64,000 nt of DNA from Hemileia vastatrix (taxonomy: Eukaryota; Basidiomycota; Pucciniomycetes; Pucciniales; Zaghouaniaceae), in the NCBI GenBank assembly GCA_030280995.1, contig JASXTE010000008.1, positions 5,103,001 through 5,167,000 on the forward strand, given 5' to 3'. Below the pieces are notes generated by a model. It worked only from the letters and a program-made list of their open reading frames with translations, searched no databases and was not told the origin of the DNA. This document shows, piece after piece, positions 23,195-35,800 of the stretch. The number at the start of each line of letters is the position of its first letter. Position 1 is the stretch's first letter. Position numbers and translations under genes: made by a program.

Positions 23195-24092
23195 AGCCAT
23201 TATCATTAGATAGCCCTGGTTTTTTTCTATATTTCATGTTTTGATGATATTTTTATATTCTAAGTTTTAAGGGCTCTTTTGGTCACTTTTAATTTTTTTA
23301 CTATAACTGTTAAATTTTGTTTTTTTTGAGTTTTCTGGGCTAAAATTAAGTCTTAGAGCTAAGTTCTTAGTACCATTAGATAGCCCTGATTTTGCTCTAC
23401 ATTTTAGGTCTTGATAATTTTTTAGTATATTTTAAGGTTTAAGGTGTTTTCGGTTGTTTTCTTTTTTTTTACTTGTTTTTAGTGATTTTCTGGTTTCAGG
23501 GGGCCCTCTACTGTAGCATGATGGGGAGCGCTCCTAGAGAGTTTTTATGCAATTTGGCTGGAAGAAACACCAAACTAGTTGCTGTAGCATAGATTTTTAG
23601 ATGGGGGTCTGTGTGTACATACTGAATAAGACAGTTTGGGGCAACTTTATTTATCATACAACCATATGGTAATTAGATAACTGTTTCTTACTCTGTTTTT
23701 TACTGTTTTTTGGCCAAAATTGGCTGTTTTTGTTTCAAGGTGAGCTCTTCATTTAACTATACTTTGGCAACTGGCTTCTCTGGTGTAGCTTTGCAACCTG
23801 CATCAAGTATTATTTCTGTTCTCTGTGCAACAAGTCCACAGTGTTTGGTTTTATGGTGTGGATGTTTCTGAATTTTAGGCTTTCTTTGTCTGTGGTCTAT
23901 CTAGGCTATTGTTTTGACTTGTTAAGAAGTCAAGAAGTGTTTTGGAAGGGGTATTGTGACAGTCTCCAATCCTCTGTAGCAAAATAATCCCACCTAGTAT
24001 TTCTCAAAGGGACAGGGGATTTTCTCTCTGGTTTTTCTGCAACTCCCTTGGTCAAGGCCTATAGTTGGTACTATAGGATTGTCTACAACAGT
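23195..24092 (+). repeat. ~890-bp direct repeat, copy 1 (probable LTR)
   Basis: Aligns with 24835-25718: shared TAGCCCTGG start, CATACTGAATAAG.CAGTTT.GGG, GTAGCTTTGCAACCTGCATC, GAAGTCAAGAAGT.TTTTGGA and GGTCAAGGCCTAT near the end. Probably LTR copies of one unidentified retroelement; this one is cut on its left. Confidence 0.65.
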
Positions 24093-24545
24093 AGTTGACC
24101 ACTGCACCAAGATGAAATACTTTGTCCCCACTAATACCACTTCAACAAATTCTTTTTTTGACATGCAGTGCAAAAATTATGCAAAAGCTGTGCAAAAGCT
24201 ACAAAAAATTGCTTTTTTCACTTCAGACACCCTTAAGACCTTTAAGTTCTAAAAACAATTGTTACATAAATGTTGCATATTTTTTCATCATTGTTGTGCC
24301 CCAAGACAAAAAAAAATTTATTGTAGTGTACCAAAGTCACATCAGAAGTTATTGCAGACTTAATGGTGGCACATTTCTGGACTTTATATTACAATACTTA
24401 TTATAATTATAATACTTGTTATAATTATAATTATAATTACAATAATTGTTGCAACTACAATGCTTATTATAACTATAATACTTATTATTATTATTTCATT
24501 CCATTTTAATTTCTTTCCTATCATTATAAATATTGTTATTAGGGG
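24093..24545. other. Spacer between the two direct repeats
   Basis: No domain. Contains a TTATAATTATAATAC microsatellite at 24390-24500 and ends in AGGGGG, a possible polypurine tract just before TGTCAAAAATTACC at 24547. Confidence 0.45.
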
Positions 24546-24546
24546 G

Positions 24547-25720
24547 TGTCAAAAATTACCATTTATGCTGTGGTGTTCAAGAAGTGGATAGGCTTTGGTT
24601 ACCATGTTTTAGGCTGTTTTTAGGAGTTGTGTGATTTTTTCTGCTTGGGAAGGGAATCTTACCATTGGATATCCCTTTATTTCTTCAAGTTTTAATGTTT
24701 TTCATGCTATCTGGAATTTTTCTTGCATTATGGGGGTATTTGGTGTCTTCAAAGTTGGCATTTTCCCTTATTTTTTAGGGTTTTCCAAATTCCTGGGATG
24801 GTTAATTAGACCCTAGGGATGTGACTAATATTATTTTATAGCCCTGGAATTTTTCTATATTTTATTTCTTGATGATATTTTCATATTATAAGCTTTTAGG
24901 CCTCCTTTAGGCATTTTTCATTTTTTACTATAACTGTTTAATTTTGTTTTGTGTTTTTTGGGCTAACCTCAAGTCTTATGATTAAGTTCTTAGTATCACT
25001 GTATAGACTTAATTTAGCTCTATAATTTATTACATGATGTTATTTTTACTTAATTTTTTAAAGGTTTTTGATAGTGTACTGGGTTTTTTAAAGGTAAATT
25101 TGGGTATTTGGGCTCAGAAGCAGGTGCCTGCATGAAGCAGAGCTGCATGCAAGTCTGAATATATATTTGAAATGTGGTGGAAGCACTTGGGCATAGTTTT
25201 TATGTGTTTTAGAAGTGGTAAAGAGGGATTTGGGAAGACTATAAGTGGTCTGGGTTTACATACTGAATAAGGCAGTTTAGGGAAACTCTATTTATCATAC
25301 AATCATCTGGTAATTAGAACACTGTTTCTCACTCAGTTTTCACTGTTTTTGGCCAAATTGGCTGAGTTTTTTGCAAGGTTAGTTCTTTATTCAACTCAAC
25401 TTTGGAAACTGGTTTCTCTTTTGTAGCTTTGCAACCTGCATCAAGTATCATTGCTATTTTATGTGCAATAATTGCACAGTTTTTTTGGTTTTCTGGTGTG
25501 GATCATTCAGCATTTCAGGTTTGTTTTGTTCTGTGTTTTATATAGTTTACTTTCTTGACTTTTTAAGAAGTCAAGAAGTTTTTTGGAAGGGGTATTGTAA
25601 CATTCTCTAATTTGCTGTAGGAAATAAATCTCACCTGGTATTTCTCAAATGGAAAGGTGTTTTTCTCTCAAGTTTTTCTCCAACTCCCTTGGTCAAGGCC
25701 TATGGCTAGTACAATAAGAT
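24547..25720 (+). repeat. Direct repeat, copy 2 (probable full LTR)
   Basis: If the TGTC after AGGGGG is the LTR start, this copy is ~1.17 kb, of which the last ~885 bp is shared with copy 1. The end is near 25720. No duplication was found. Confidence 0.5.
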
Positions 25721-25924
25721 TTTCTACCTTTCTGGATCCCAACATGGGTGAGGATTTTCTAGATTTTAGAATCACTGTTATTTTTAGACTCTCTTCTTCT
25801 GTGGAATTTCTCTTGGCCTAGGACATCTTTGGTGGACCTTTTTCTGGATTTTGGATTTTTGGTGCTGTATCTCTCTGTGGTTTGTCTAGGGGTTTTCTCC
25901 TTATATGGATTTGGTCCCTCCTAG

Positions 25925-26140
25925 GTCTCTGAAGACTATTGGGGGGACTTTGGATATCTTTGGTGGAAGCTTTGGTTGGTTTAACTGGACTTTAGCTATC
26001 TTTGATTTCTATTGGGGGAATATAAGTTGTCTTTGGTAGAAACTTTGGTTGGTGTAACTGGACTTTGGCCATCTTTAGTAGCTATTGGAAGAATCTAGAC
26101 TTTCTGTGGCAGAAAGTTTGGAGGTGTAACTGGCTATAGT
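25925..26140 (+). repeat. ~90-bp minisatellite, about 3 copies
   Basis: Repeats of GGACTTTGGATATCTTTGG and GTAGAAACTTTGGTTGGTGT with spacing about 85-95 bp. Confidence 0.6.
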
Positions 26141-26459
26141 TAGGATAGTCAGGTTCAAGTCATGGAAAGGGAAAATGTGCTTTTGAGAAGAGGAAAATCT
26201 GTTTTTAGGTATCTTTGAAGCTGCTGCTGATATGGATGGGGCCTCTGATTTGAATAAGGGGAAGCAGGTGATACTAATCATTTATTATAGAGAGGTGGTA
26301 AAGGAAGTTCATAGGATGGATGTATAAAGGAGCCAGTATTGGGGGAAGCTAAAGGTGGAGATAATCAGTAGGTAGCCCACTGTGTTTTCAATGGATGATA
26401 TTCATGGGATTACTAGAAAATAGGGATTGCAGGGTGGTGTAACATCTCTGGTGCAGTAA

Positions 26460-27400
26460 AATGAATTTATGGAGGAATTTGAAGAGATTATACAGTATGT
26501 GGATGAAAGTGGTATGTCATTTCATAAAATGGAAACCAAGTATGTACTTTGAAGTGAAATTGGTCTGGATGTCAGAAAGGAGGTTCAGGAATTTCTGTTA
26601 AAGGCTGGGCTCATGAAGACACTTCTAAATGGGGGGTGTAGGATTCCTGATTTGGGTGTTCTGAAGAAAGCTATCTGGGAATATCTGGAAAACCTGGTTT
26701 CTAAAGAGGTGGAACCTGAAAATGAAAAATTAATGGATAGAAAGGTGCAGGAAAAGGTGATGAAGGATTCAGCCTCAGTGGATATTTTGGAATTACCCAC
26801 TCTGGAGATGATAATTTTTGTGATGTTTCAGGAATTTATAATTCTTTTTCAGAGGATGTCATAGGATCTCAAGAATGTTCTTCACAAGATGTTTTGGATA
26901 TATTCACACTAGATGATCAATGTATCTCTTCATATGTAGAATTTCTCTGTGTGAAGGAAAACTTAGCTATTCATGATGCAATAGTTTTTTCATGTTCAGA
27001 TAATGGTGGTTTAGATGAGGATGTCTCTGTTGAAATTTTTTATGGTAAAAAAGAGTCTGTGTTGTATTTATCTATCTTGGAGGAAGATTATTTTCAGAGA
27101 ATTCCTTTTTATGCTTGGAGGAGGATTTATATTTTAAAGCTATGGATTCTATTATGCGGGATTTGTTGAATTCTCAAAGTAATTTTGAATTGGATTATTT
27201 AGAGTCTAATAGTGAAGAGTATAAGTTGAAGGAAGATTCTCAGTTGGCTCATTTAAGTTCAGAGGATAGAAGCTGTGGTGAGGATCTCTCTTTAGGAAGT
27301 TTAAATGTTCAGAAAGATTATGTTCTGTATGTATGTCTGTTGGAGAAAAATAATTCCAAACTAGTTTCCTCAAGATCAGAAGATGATTTTTCTGGATAGG
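26460..27400 (+). pseudogene. Unrecognised decayed ORF, possibly gag-like
   Basis: Three overlapping frames (26613-26864, 26894-27169, 27115-27399), extendable upstream to MEEFEEIIQYVDESGM at about 26469 through one stop. The product is acidic and Glu/Leu/Ser-rich (LKKAIWEYLENLVSKEVEPE; MDSIMRDLLNSQSNFELDYL) and has no motif I know. It lies downstream of a putative LTR, which is the only reason to suspect gag. It could also be a dead host gene. Confidence 0.35.
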
Positions 27401-28029
27401 ATGATTTATTTGGTGTTCTGAGTCCTTTTTAGGAGGATTTTTGAAACTTTATAATGATTTTGTGATGTATGATTAGGAGATAGGGACAGTAGAATGTCAT
27501 CTGCTTCACTAGACTGGAGACATTTTTTGTAGGGGGAGGATAAAGTTATTGATAATCTAGATTGCACTGGTAAAGATGAGGCATTTTGGATTCTCAGTGG
27601 AAAGAAAATATATATGTGGGGACCCTTTGTCCAATTTCAAAGGATGTAGAGTTGATGGAAGCTGGGATTAAAATTGGAGATAAAGTTAGTGTATAAAGAA
27701 GGATGAGAATTTAGTTGGTGGTCTGATTATGGGATATCAGAATTGGAAGAGGGACATAGATGGCTCCAGCCCTGGAGAAAAACTTATTGGTTTCAATTCA
27801 GGGGATTTCAAGAATCTTACTCCTCCAAAATGAGGATTACTACTTAATTGATTTTTGTGTTTTGTTTTTGGCTCTTCACGATCAGTCAGCCAGCCAACAT
27901 CTCCAGGACTGAGTATTTCTTATTTTTAAAATAAGATAAACTTAGTTGAATTAAGCGTATAAGTTATATATATATTTATGATACTTATATATATGGCTAT
28001 TATGCTTATATGAGCCTACTACCCGTCTG
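27401..28029. other. Unassigned DNA
   Basis: Stops in all frames; AT-rich after 27900. I could not find the Helitron 3' end (hairpin plus CTRR) expected near here on the minus strand. Confidence 0.3.
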
Positions 28030-28089
28030 AGATGCATACAGTCAGAAGCCTCACATGCACATCTGGATTTTATCCCAGATTTGTGTTCC
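28030..28089 (-). repeat. Helitron-tail minisatellite, left fragment
   Basis: Part of a ~66-bp repeat (CACATCTGG...CCCAGAT) that resumes after the solo LTR at 30852-30915, and again after Cac-R at 40826-41100. Four or five units in total, three of them between 40826 and 41050. Confidence 0.6.
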
Positions 28090-28133
28090 TGTCAGCCAGG
28101 CTATACCAGGAGCCCAGTAAATTTTATGTCAAT

Positions 28134-28463
28134 TGTCACGCGCCACGTGAAACTTGAGGCGAAATCAACTCATCAAATCAATGATATCGAGTCCTAAATC
28201 TATACTCAAAGCGCAGAAAGAAATTCTCCATAGCAACTGCGATTTTCCTTTGTGTACTTACTATTTAACTGCGCTAGCCTAAACTCTAAATCTAAATTAG
28301 TCATATAATTCTTCTCAAACAAACCTTGAACCTGTAGCTATTACTTCGAGTGACCTTCAAATCATTTCCTCGAATCATTCCTCTGTTCTTTGAAGAAGTT
28401 TATAAATCCCTCATCTCACTTACAGGAACATCCTCGACCTTGTGCGTAGGTCGTCCGGTGACA
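28134..28463 (+). mobile_element. Solo LTR C, 330 bp, unrelated CpG-richer family
   Basis: TGTCACGCGCC...CCGGTGACA with TSD TCAAT on both sides (28129-28133, 28464-28468). TATA-like TTTATAAATCCC near 28400. Composition is unlike its surroundings: many CpGs in a region that has almost none, which suggests a young insertion or an unmethylated source. Confidence 0.82.
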
Positions 28464-29309
28464 TCAATTTACTGTAACTAAAAGAGGGCGTAAAAATTTG
28501 CTTATTATGTATATAAATTAAGCTTATATTGCATAATGAAATGATATAATTATTTTATTAAATATATATGAATATTATATTAATTTTATTATTATATAAA
28601 TTATTTATACATTTAAATTAAGCATGATATATATTTTATAAATTATGCTGCATTTTTTATGTATTTAATATATACAAATTTATAATTAATTAATTATAAA
28701 CATATATTATAACTATAAGTGTAAAATTGACTTATAATGTAATTAAATTAATTAATTAAATTTATATATTAAATAAACCTTTTTCATACATTATTAAACA
28801 ATAATATTGGGCACTTTTTTGACCCTTAATTGTGTCGGCAAAATTATTAAATGAATTATAACACTTATTTAATAATATGATATTAAAATTCTCACTTTAA
28901 ATTAGAAATATAATTAAATTAATTATATGTTTCATTTAAACTAATTATAGAATTAATTTCATAGTTAAAACAATTAATTAAAGTTGCTTTATACTGGATT
29001 GAATTGATTACATGGATTTTGACGTGAAAATGATTCTAATTGTTTTAATTAAACCCTTTACATCTCACTGTAACATCTGTTTTTGGTTATTTTACTCACT
29101 GTTCTCATGTTTCAGACTTACTTGGTTACTAATTAATTTAATTAATTGTTTTGGGAAGTTATGGTGGGAAAATTGGTTACTTACTCATGGTTTTAGTTAA
29201 TTGTTTCATGTTTTTCTCTTAATATCTTTGTTTCATTTCTATTCTTTTACATTCTTGTTTTAGCCTATTACTATTTTATATATACTGATTTGTGGCGCTT
29301 CAGAGGTCC

Positions 29310-30447
29310 TGTCAGCCAGGCTATTCCAGGAGTCCAGTAAATGATATATAACTTATAAAACCTGAAAGAGTGGGTAAGAATTGTATTTAATGAATATAAC
29401 TTAATATTTTATTGCATAATGAAATTATATAAGTATTTTATTATATACAAGTGTTACATTAAATTTATTGGTTATATAAATTTTTATATACAGTTAAATT
29501 GAACATAATATAATATATTCTACAAATAATGGCGCATTTTTATGTATTTAATAATTATAAATTTATATTTAATTAATTGAAAAACATATATTATAATTAT
29601 AAGTGTAAAATTGACTTATAATATATTTAAATTAATTACTTAAATTTATATATTAAATAATACCTCTCATATAATAATAAACAATAATTAATGACGCCTC
29701 TTTTGACCCTTAATTGTGTTAGAAAAAACAAATAAATTAATTTATACTAAATTGAGATTAATTACATGTTTTGTTGCGTCAAAGTATTTTTTGTTTCACT
29801 TAAAATATCCTTTAATCAGACTGTACCATCTGTTTGGAATTATTTTTCTCATAGTTCCTATGTTCCAATCTTGTTTAGTTATTCACTATTTTCACTTACT
29901 GATTTGGGAATTAATGGCGGGAAAATTGGATTCTTAATTGGGGTTTTAATTAATTGTTTCATGTTTTTCTCTATATTGTTATGTTTCATTTACTCTTTGA
30001 TATATTTGTTTTCTTCTATTCTAATCATTGTATTTACAAATATAGTAGCGCTTCAAAGGACCCATTGCCTATAAAAGGGCCTTGGATAATCCCCTGTAGC
30101 CTGATCACTTATTAAACACTCAACAAATTAAAATAACTATTTTATTACGTTTATAATTTTTTATTAGTAATAAAATTCTAATTAAAAGTCTATATAACAA
30201 ATCAAAGGTTGCTTTAAGTCTGATAGTAATTAAAAGTGTTTGCCGCGCAGAACCCTTACATTGAATAATATTATTATTAAAAAATTCTAAGTTTTTGTCA
30301 TCTCTCAAAGTTGCTCGCCGTTGTTTTTCCCTCTTAAATAAATTAAATATATTATTACAAATTATTTCTTTTATTTTCCCTTGTCATCCTACTTCTCTCC
30401 TCCTTTTTCTCCTATTTTTCTTACCTCTTCTAGACGACTGACCGACA
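29310..30447 (+). mobile_element. Solo LTR B inside LTR A
   Basis: TGTCAGCCAGGCTATTCCAGG...GACGACTGACCGACA, 1138 bp, TSD GGTCC on both sides (29305-29309, 30448-30452). TATAAAAG near 30071. Same superfamily as LTR A and the Gy LTRs but diverged. Confidence 0.88.
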
Positions 30448-30851
30448 GGTCCCCTGATCTATAAAATGGGCTTGGGTAATCCCCTTTAAGGTATCACTTA
30501 TTATACACTCACCATTTAAACATATTTTTTTAAATATAATACATTTACTTTTATTTTTATTAGTACTATAATTCTAATCTAAATTCTATATAAATATCTA
30601 AGGTTGCAATAAGTCTATTATTAATAACAGTGTTTGCCGCGCAGAAATAGTAATACTTATTTTCAATAAATATATTATAATTTAATAAAACTCACCATTG
30701 TGTCAAACCCAAGGAATTTTTGTCGCCTTATTTTTCTAAAATAATTAATTTTATTTAACTTTTCATTTCCCTAAACCTTTTTCCTATTTTTCCTCCTCCT
30801 TCTCTCTATTTTCTCCATATTCTTTTCCTTCTTCTAGACGACCGGCTTACA

Positions 30852-30915
30852 GTGCCTTTGTGCTATGCACATCATATGGTAAAAATCCTTAAAAATACAG
30901 ACCTCTGGCCAGGAT
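30852..30915 (-). repeat. Helitron-tail minisatellite, middle fragment
   Basis: Ends CAGACCTCTGGCCAGGAT. The unit is completed after Cac-R by GTTAGTCTTAATAATGTTGA, beginning at 40829. Confidence 0.6.
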
Positions 30916-30956
30916 CACCACGGGAAATCTAGGGGTGAATTGCTAGCAATCCTCTC
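30916..30956 (+). repeat. Terminal inverted repeat, inner end of Cac-R
   Basis: CACCACGGGAAATCTAGGGG followed by TGAATTGCTAGCAATCC. Confidence 0.8.
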
Positions 30957-31499
30957 TCTTGAAATTTAGAGTGTCCCTTAAATATTCCAGGTTTATGAAT
31001 ACTTTATAAACATAAGTAAATTAGAGTTAGATTTACATTTATTATCAGATTAATTATAGACAGAATATCAACTAATTCCGAATTATGCACAAGTTGATCC
31101 TCCAGAACTTGATTTTGGTCCTCTGATGAGAACAAATTGAGCACAAATTGATCTAACCTAAGCTTATGCATATATAATAATTCAGGATACTTGCTCTATT
31201 AAATTTGATAATATAATAAAATATTGATGAATTTATATAAAAAAAATTATTATGTAAGTTATTAAATTATAAATTTAGGCAACATAGGAGGGCATGTAAT
31301 AGAACTTAATTTTACTATGTGACACCTTAATACTGTATCACACAGTTTGAAACATTTAAAACAAAATGAGTCATGATGGGCAATGAAATTGCTTGGACAG
31401 ACTCTTTCAAAATTAATACTGACCATAATACAGAAGTATGAAACCTTGGCATCTATCCAATAAAAGATTTTCCTTCTGATAAATGGATTTTTCTCAGTT

Positions 31500-32480
31500 A
31501 CTACCTGCTAAAAAGTGTCCTTCTGAGGTTTGTCTGACCTTCAGAGGGGTAATTTGGCCACATCACACTACTTCTATTTCCATGATTGACCAAAACATCA
31601 TCCTCATTCCCATCTAAAGAGTTGATCTCATCTGACTGTGGCTGATCAAAGGGGTCCACCACAAGTTTCGCCAAAATTTTGGTGAACACTTTTTTGATGG
31701 ATAGTGACTAACTGGTGCTTTCTGAAATTGTCCACCTCAAGTTAAGATAGACTTCAGGAGGATAAATTTATTATGAATACCAAATTAACTGAAGAATAAT
31801 TTTTCCCTAGCTACTCTGCATCATAAAAGTGTCCAACTGAGGTTTAGCCATAATTCAGGTAGACACTTTTGGAAAGGCACAGTCTGATGGGTTTAATATC
31901 TATATATGGCAATAAGTATCAGTTTTTTATCAACATGGAACTAGAATTAATTTAATATGGCCAAAGTGTCCACCTGAAGTTTGGCCAAAATACAGGTGGT
32001 AATTTTAATGAGGATTACTTGATGAAATGAAGAAGACTTGCAATTACTTTCCATCATAAAATTTTCAAACTTAATTTTATCAAAAATTTTGGTGACACTT
32101 TTGCCAGATCCAGTCATATGGGATCAACTCTCTATATGGCAATAAGAATCAATTTTTAGTCAATCATTGCATTAGAAGTAATTTTATATGGAAAAACTTT
32201 CCACCTGATTTTTGGCCAAAAATAAGTTGGAAATGTTTATGAGGAATACTAGATTAACTAAAGAAGACTTGCACCCTACTACTGTCCATCATAAAAGTTT
32301 CCACCAGAAGAATTCTCAAACTTTTGGTTGACACCTTTGGCCTGGTCCAGCCATATGGGATCAATTCTGCATATGGAAATGAGGATTTAATTTGGTCAAT
32401 AATGGTACTAGAAGTAATTTGATATAGATAAAGTGTCCAACTTAATATTGGGAAAAAATAAGTTGAAAACTTCATTTAGT
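31500..32480. repeat. Short-period alternating palindrome zone (Cac-R)
   Basis: Mirror of 19330-20330: type A and type B diverged palindromes at roughly 100-130-bp steps (e.g. near 31667, 31838, 31965, 32085, 32290). Confidence 0.6.
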
Positions 32481-32879
32481 TTTTCAAAAAATCAAATTAA
32501 GTAAAATTTTATTCCTGATGATGCCCATTTTATCCAACACCTCTTCTGAGCCTTGAAAGTAGGCATTTAGCTTGAATTTTGAATTTCATATAAAATCCAT
32601 ATTATTCAACATATTTCTTTTTATACCTTTTTTTTCTTTTAGATATCAATTAATTTTATGTAAAACAAGTCATTTTCATAATTTTTTACCTGTATTTAAT
32701 AGAATTATTAAAGGTTTAACATCACCCTGTAAGCATTTGGCACATGTTTTTTTGCTATACTAATAAAAATAATAATATACTGGTAAAAAAAAATTGATCA
32801 AATGATAAAATATTAATAAAACAGAAAGATCAAATACCGGTGGATATGTTTTAAAAAAATTCCAGTTGCACTGAAGAAG

Positions 32880-35800
32880 AGCTGCACACTAGATACTCAC
32901 AATCAAAAAAGTGTCCAGCACAAGTTTGGCCGAACTTGTGCTGGACACTTTTGGTCAGTTGCAGTCATATGAGATCAATTCTCGCTATAGCAATGAAAAA
33001 TATTTTTTGGATAAAAAACTTCACTAAAAGTAGTTTTACATAGCCAAATTTTCTACCTAGATTTCACTCAAACCACAGATGCACAATTTTTTATCTTTGA
33101 AAAAAAGTCAATTTAGTACAATTTATCCCTGATGGCTCTCATTCGCTTCAACACCTCTACTGGCCTTTGATAGTAGGAATATTACTTGGATTTCTTTTTT
33201 CATATTTGATCCCTTAAACTTAATTTTTTATTCCTAATATTGCTTTTGGACATCAATTAATAATTTTTAAAATAAACTATTTTCATATTTTTATACATTT
33301 ATTTAATAATATTATAATTGGCATAAAATCACCTGGTATGCATTTGGCACATGAGTTTTTTCTATACTTAATAAATTAATAATATAATGGCAACCAAAAA
33401 TTAATCAAATGATATTAATGAGTGAGGAACAAATATAAAATACCAGTAGAAATGTTTGTAAGAAATACTAGATGAACTGAAGAAAAATTCTACCCTAGCT
33501 ACTCTCCATTAAAAAGGGTCCAGCATAAGTTCGGCCGAACTTGTGCTGGACACTTATGGTCAGGTGCAGTCAGATGGGAGCAATTCTCTCTATGGAAATG
33601 AAGATAAATTTTTGATATAAAATTACACTAGAAGTAGTTTGATATGGCAAAATTTTCATGCTGAAGTTTTGGTAAAGCTCAAGTGGATTTTTTTTTATTT
33701 TAACAAAAAAGAAAATTTAGTGCAAGTTTAGCCTTGATTGTTGTAATTAAATTCAACATCTCTTTTTCTGTTTATGGCAGGAATTTAACTTGGATTTTAA
33801 TTTTCATCTTTGATTTCTTTTATTTTACTTTATTCCTCTCATATTGCTTTTGGATAGAAGTTTATTTTTCGTAAAACAAATCATTTTCATATTTTTTTCA
33901 CCTTTTTTTAATAATATTATAAAAGGTGTAACATCACCCAGTATTCATTTGTCACACAATTTTTTGCTATACTGATAATATTAATAATATAATGGTGACA
34001 AAAAAAAATTAATCAATTGATAAATATGAGTGAGGCACAAAGATTTAATAACAGTGGAAATGTTTATAAGATATTTCAGATGATTAAAAATGACTTGCAG
34101 CCTGGCTACTCTTCATGATAAAAGTGTCCAGCACAAGTTTTGCCAAACTTGTGCTGGACACTTTTGGTTGCATGCCATCAGATGCAATCAATTCTTTTTA
34201 TGGAAATGAGACTGAATTATCAATCCATCATTGCACTGAAACTAGTTTTATATAGACAAATTGTCCCCTGGAAGTTTGTCCAAACCTAAGGTAGACAATT
34301 TTTTACTTTGGTAAAAATTAAATTTGATCCATGTTAATCTATGATGGTGCCCATTTTTTCTGAAGCCTCTACTGGCTCATGATAACAGAAATTATACTTA
34401 ATATCTTTATTTCATGTTTGATCTCTTTAATTTAATCTTACCCTTTTATTTATCCTTTAGCTTTTAAATATCAATTTTATTTTGGTAAAACTGATAACTT
34501 TCTCATTTTTTTATATTTATTATATTATATTATTATTGTAAAATCATCCAGTGTACATTCATTACACATTTTTTTGCTATACTAAAAACATTAATAATAT
34601 AATGGTGACTAAAAAATAATCAAATAATAAATATGGATGACACAGAAAGATCAAATACCCATAGACATTTTTAAAATGAATATAAGATTAACTGAAGAAG
34701 ACTTGCACCCTAGCTACTCTCCATCATAAAAGTTTCCAGCACAATTTCAGTTGAGTTTGTTCTGGACACTTTTGGTTGCATGCAGTCAGATGGGATAAAT
34801 TTACTCAATGAAAGTTAAAATGAATTTTTGCTCAATCATTGCACAAGAAGTAGCTTTATACTGCTATACTATCCTCCTGATTTTTTGGAAAACATCAGGT
34901 GGACACTTTTATTAATTTTAAAAAAAAGAAAACATATTCCAAATCTAGAACTGGTGGTGAAAATTTGGTCTGAAAACTCAAATTATCTTTGATGGCAGAA
35001 ATTTTATTTGAATGTTTAATTTCATATTTAATCACTTTTATTTTAATTTTTTATTCCTGTTTTTGCTTTCAAATATCAATTTATTTATTGTAAAACTAAT
35101 ACTTTTCATATTTTTTTACTTTTATTTAATAAGATTATGAAAGATGTAGCATCTCCCAGTATGCATTTGGCTTACAAATTTTTTCAATACTAATAACATT
35201 AATATTATAATGGTGAAAAAAAATGAATCAAATGATAAATATGAATGAAAAGGAAAGATCATATACAAGTGGATTTGTTTATAAGGAATACCTGATGAAC
35301 TGAAGAAGACCTGCACCCTAGATACTCAACATCATTAAAGTGTCCAGCATAAGTTTGGCCGAACTTGTGCTGGACACTTTTGGTTGCATGCAGTCAGATG
35401 GGATAAATTTACTCTATGGAAATGAAAATGACATTTTGCTCAATCATTGCACAATAAGTAGTTTAATATTGCCAAAATGTCCTCCTGATGATTTTTCAAA
35501 ACTCATCAGGACACTTTCTTTGGTTTAACAAAAAACAAAATATAGTGCAAGTTTGGCCCTGGTGGTGCACATTTGATCTAACACCTCTACTTGTTATTGA
35601 TAGTGAGAATTTTCCTTAGATTTTTTTTCTTATTTTATCCCTTTTATTTTACTTTTTTATTGCTCATATTGCTTTGCATATCAATTTTTAATTTTTAAAG
35701 TAAATAATTTTCATACTCTTATACCTTTATTTAATAATATATGATTAAAGGTGGAACACCACCTGGTATGCAATTTTCACACAAGTTATTACTATAGTAA

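Larger units (their letters stand above)
28090..30851 (+). mobile_element. Solo LTR A, interrupted by two other solo LTRs
   Basis: Starts TGTCAGCCAGGCTATACCAGG and ends CTTCTAGACGACCGGCTTACA, the Gy family ends. Flanks GTTCC/GTGCC differ at one base of five. LTR C (28134-28463) and LTR B (29310-30447) sit inside it; without them it is ~1.28 kb. No internal region remains, so it is a recombination product. Confidence 0.82.

Noticed and set aside
22930..23244. 104-codon plus-strand ORF
   Set aside because: It is antisense to the copia-like integrase fragment, which is the better reading.
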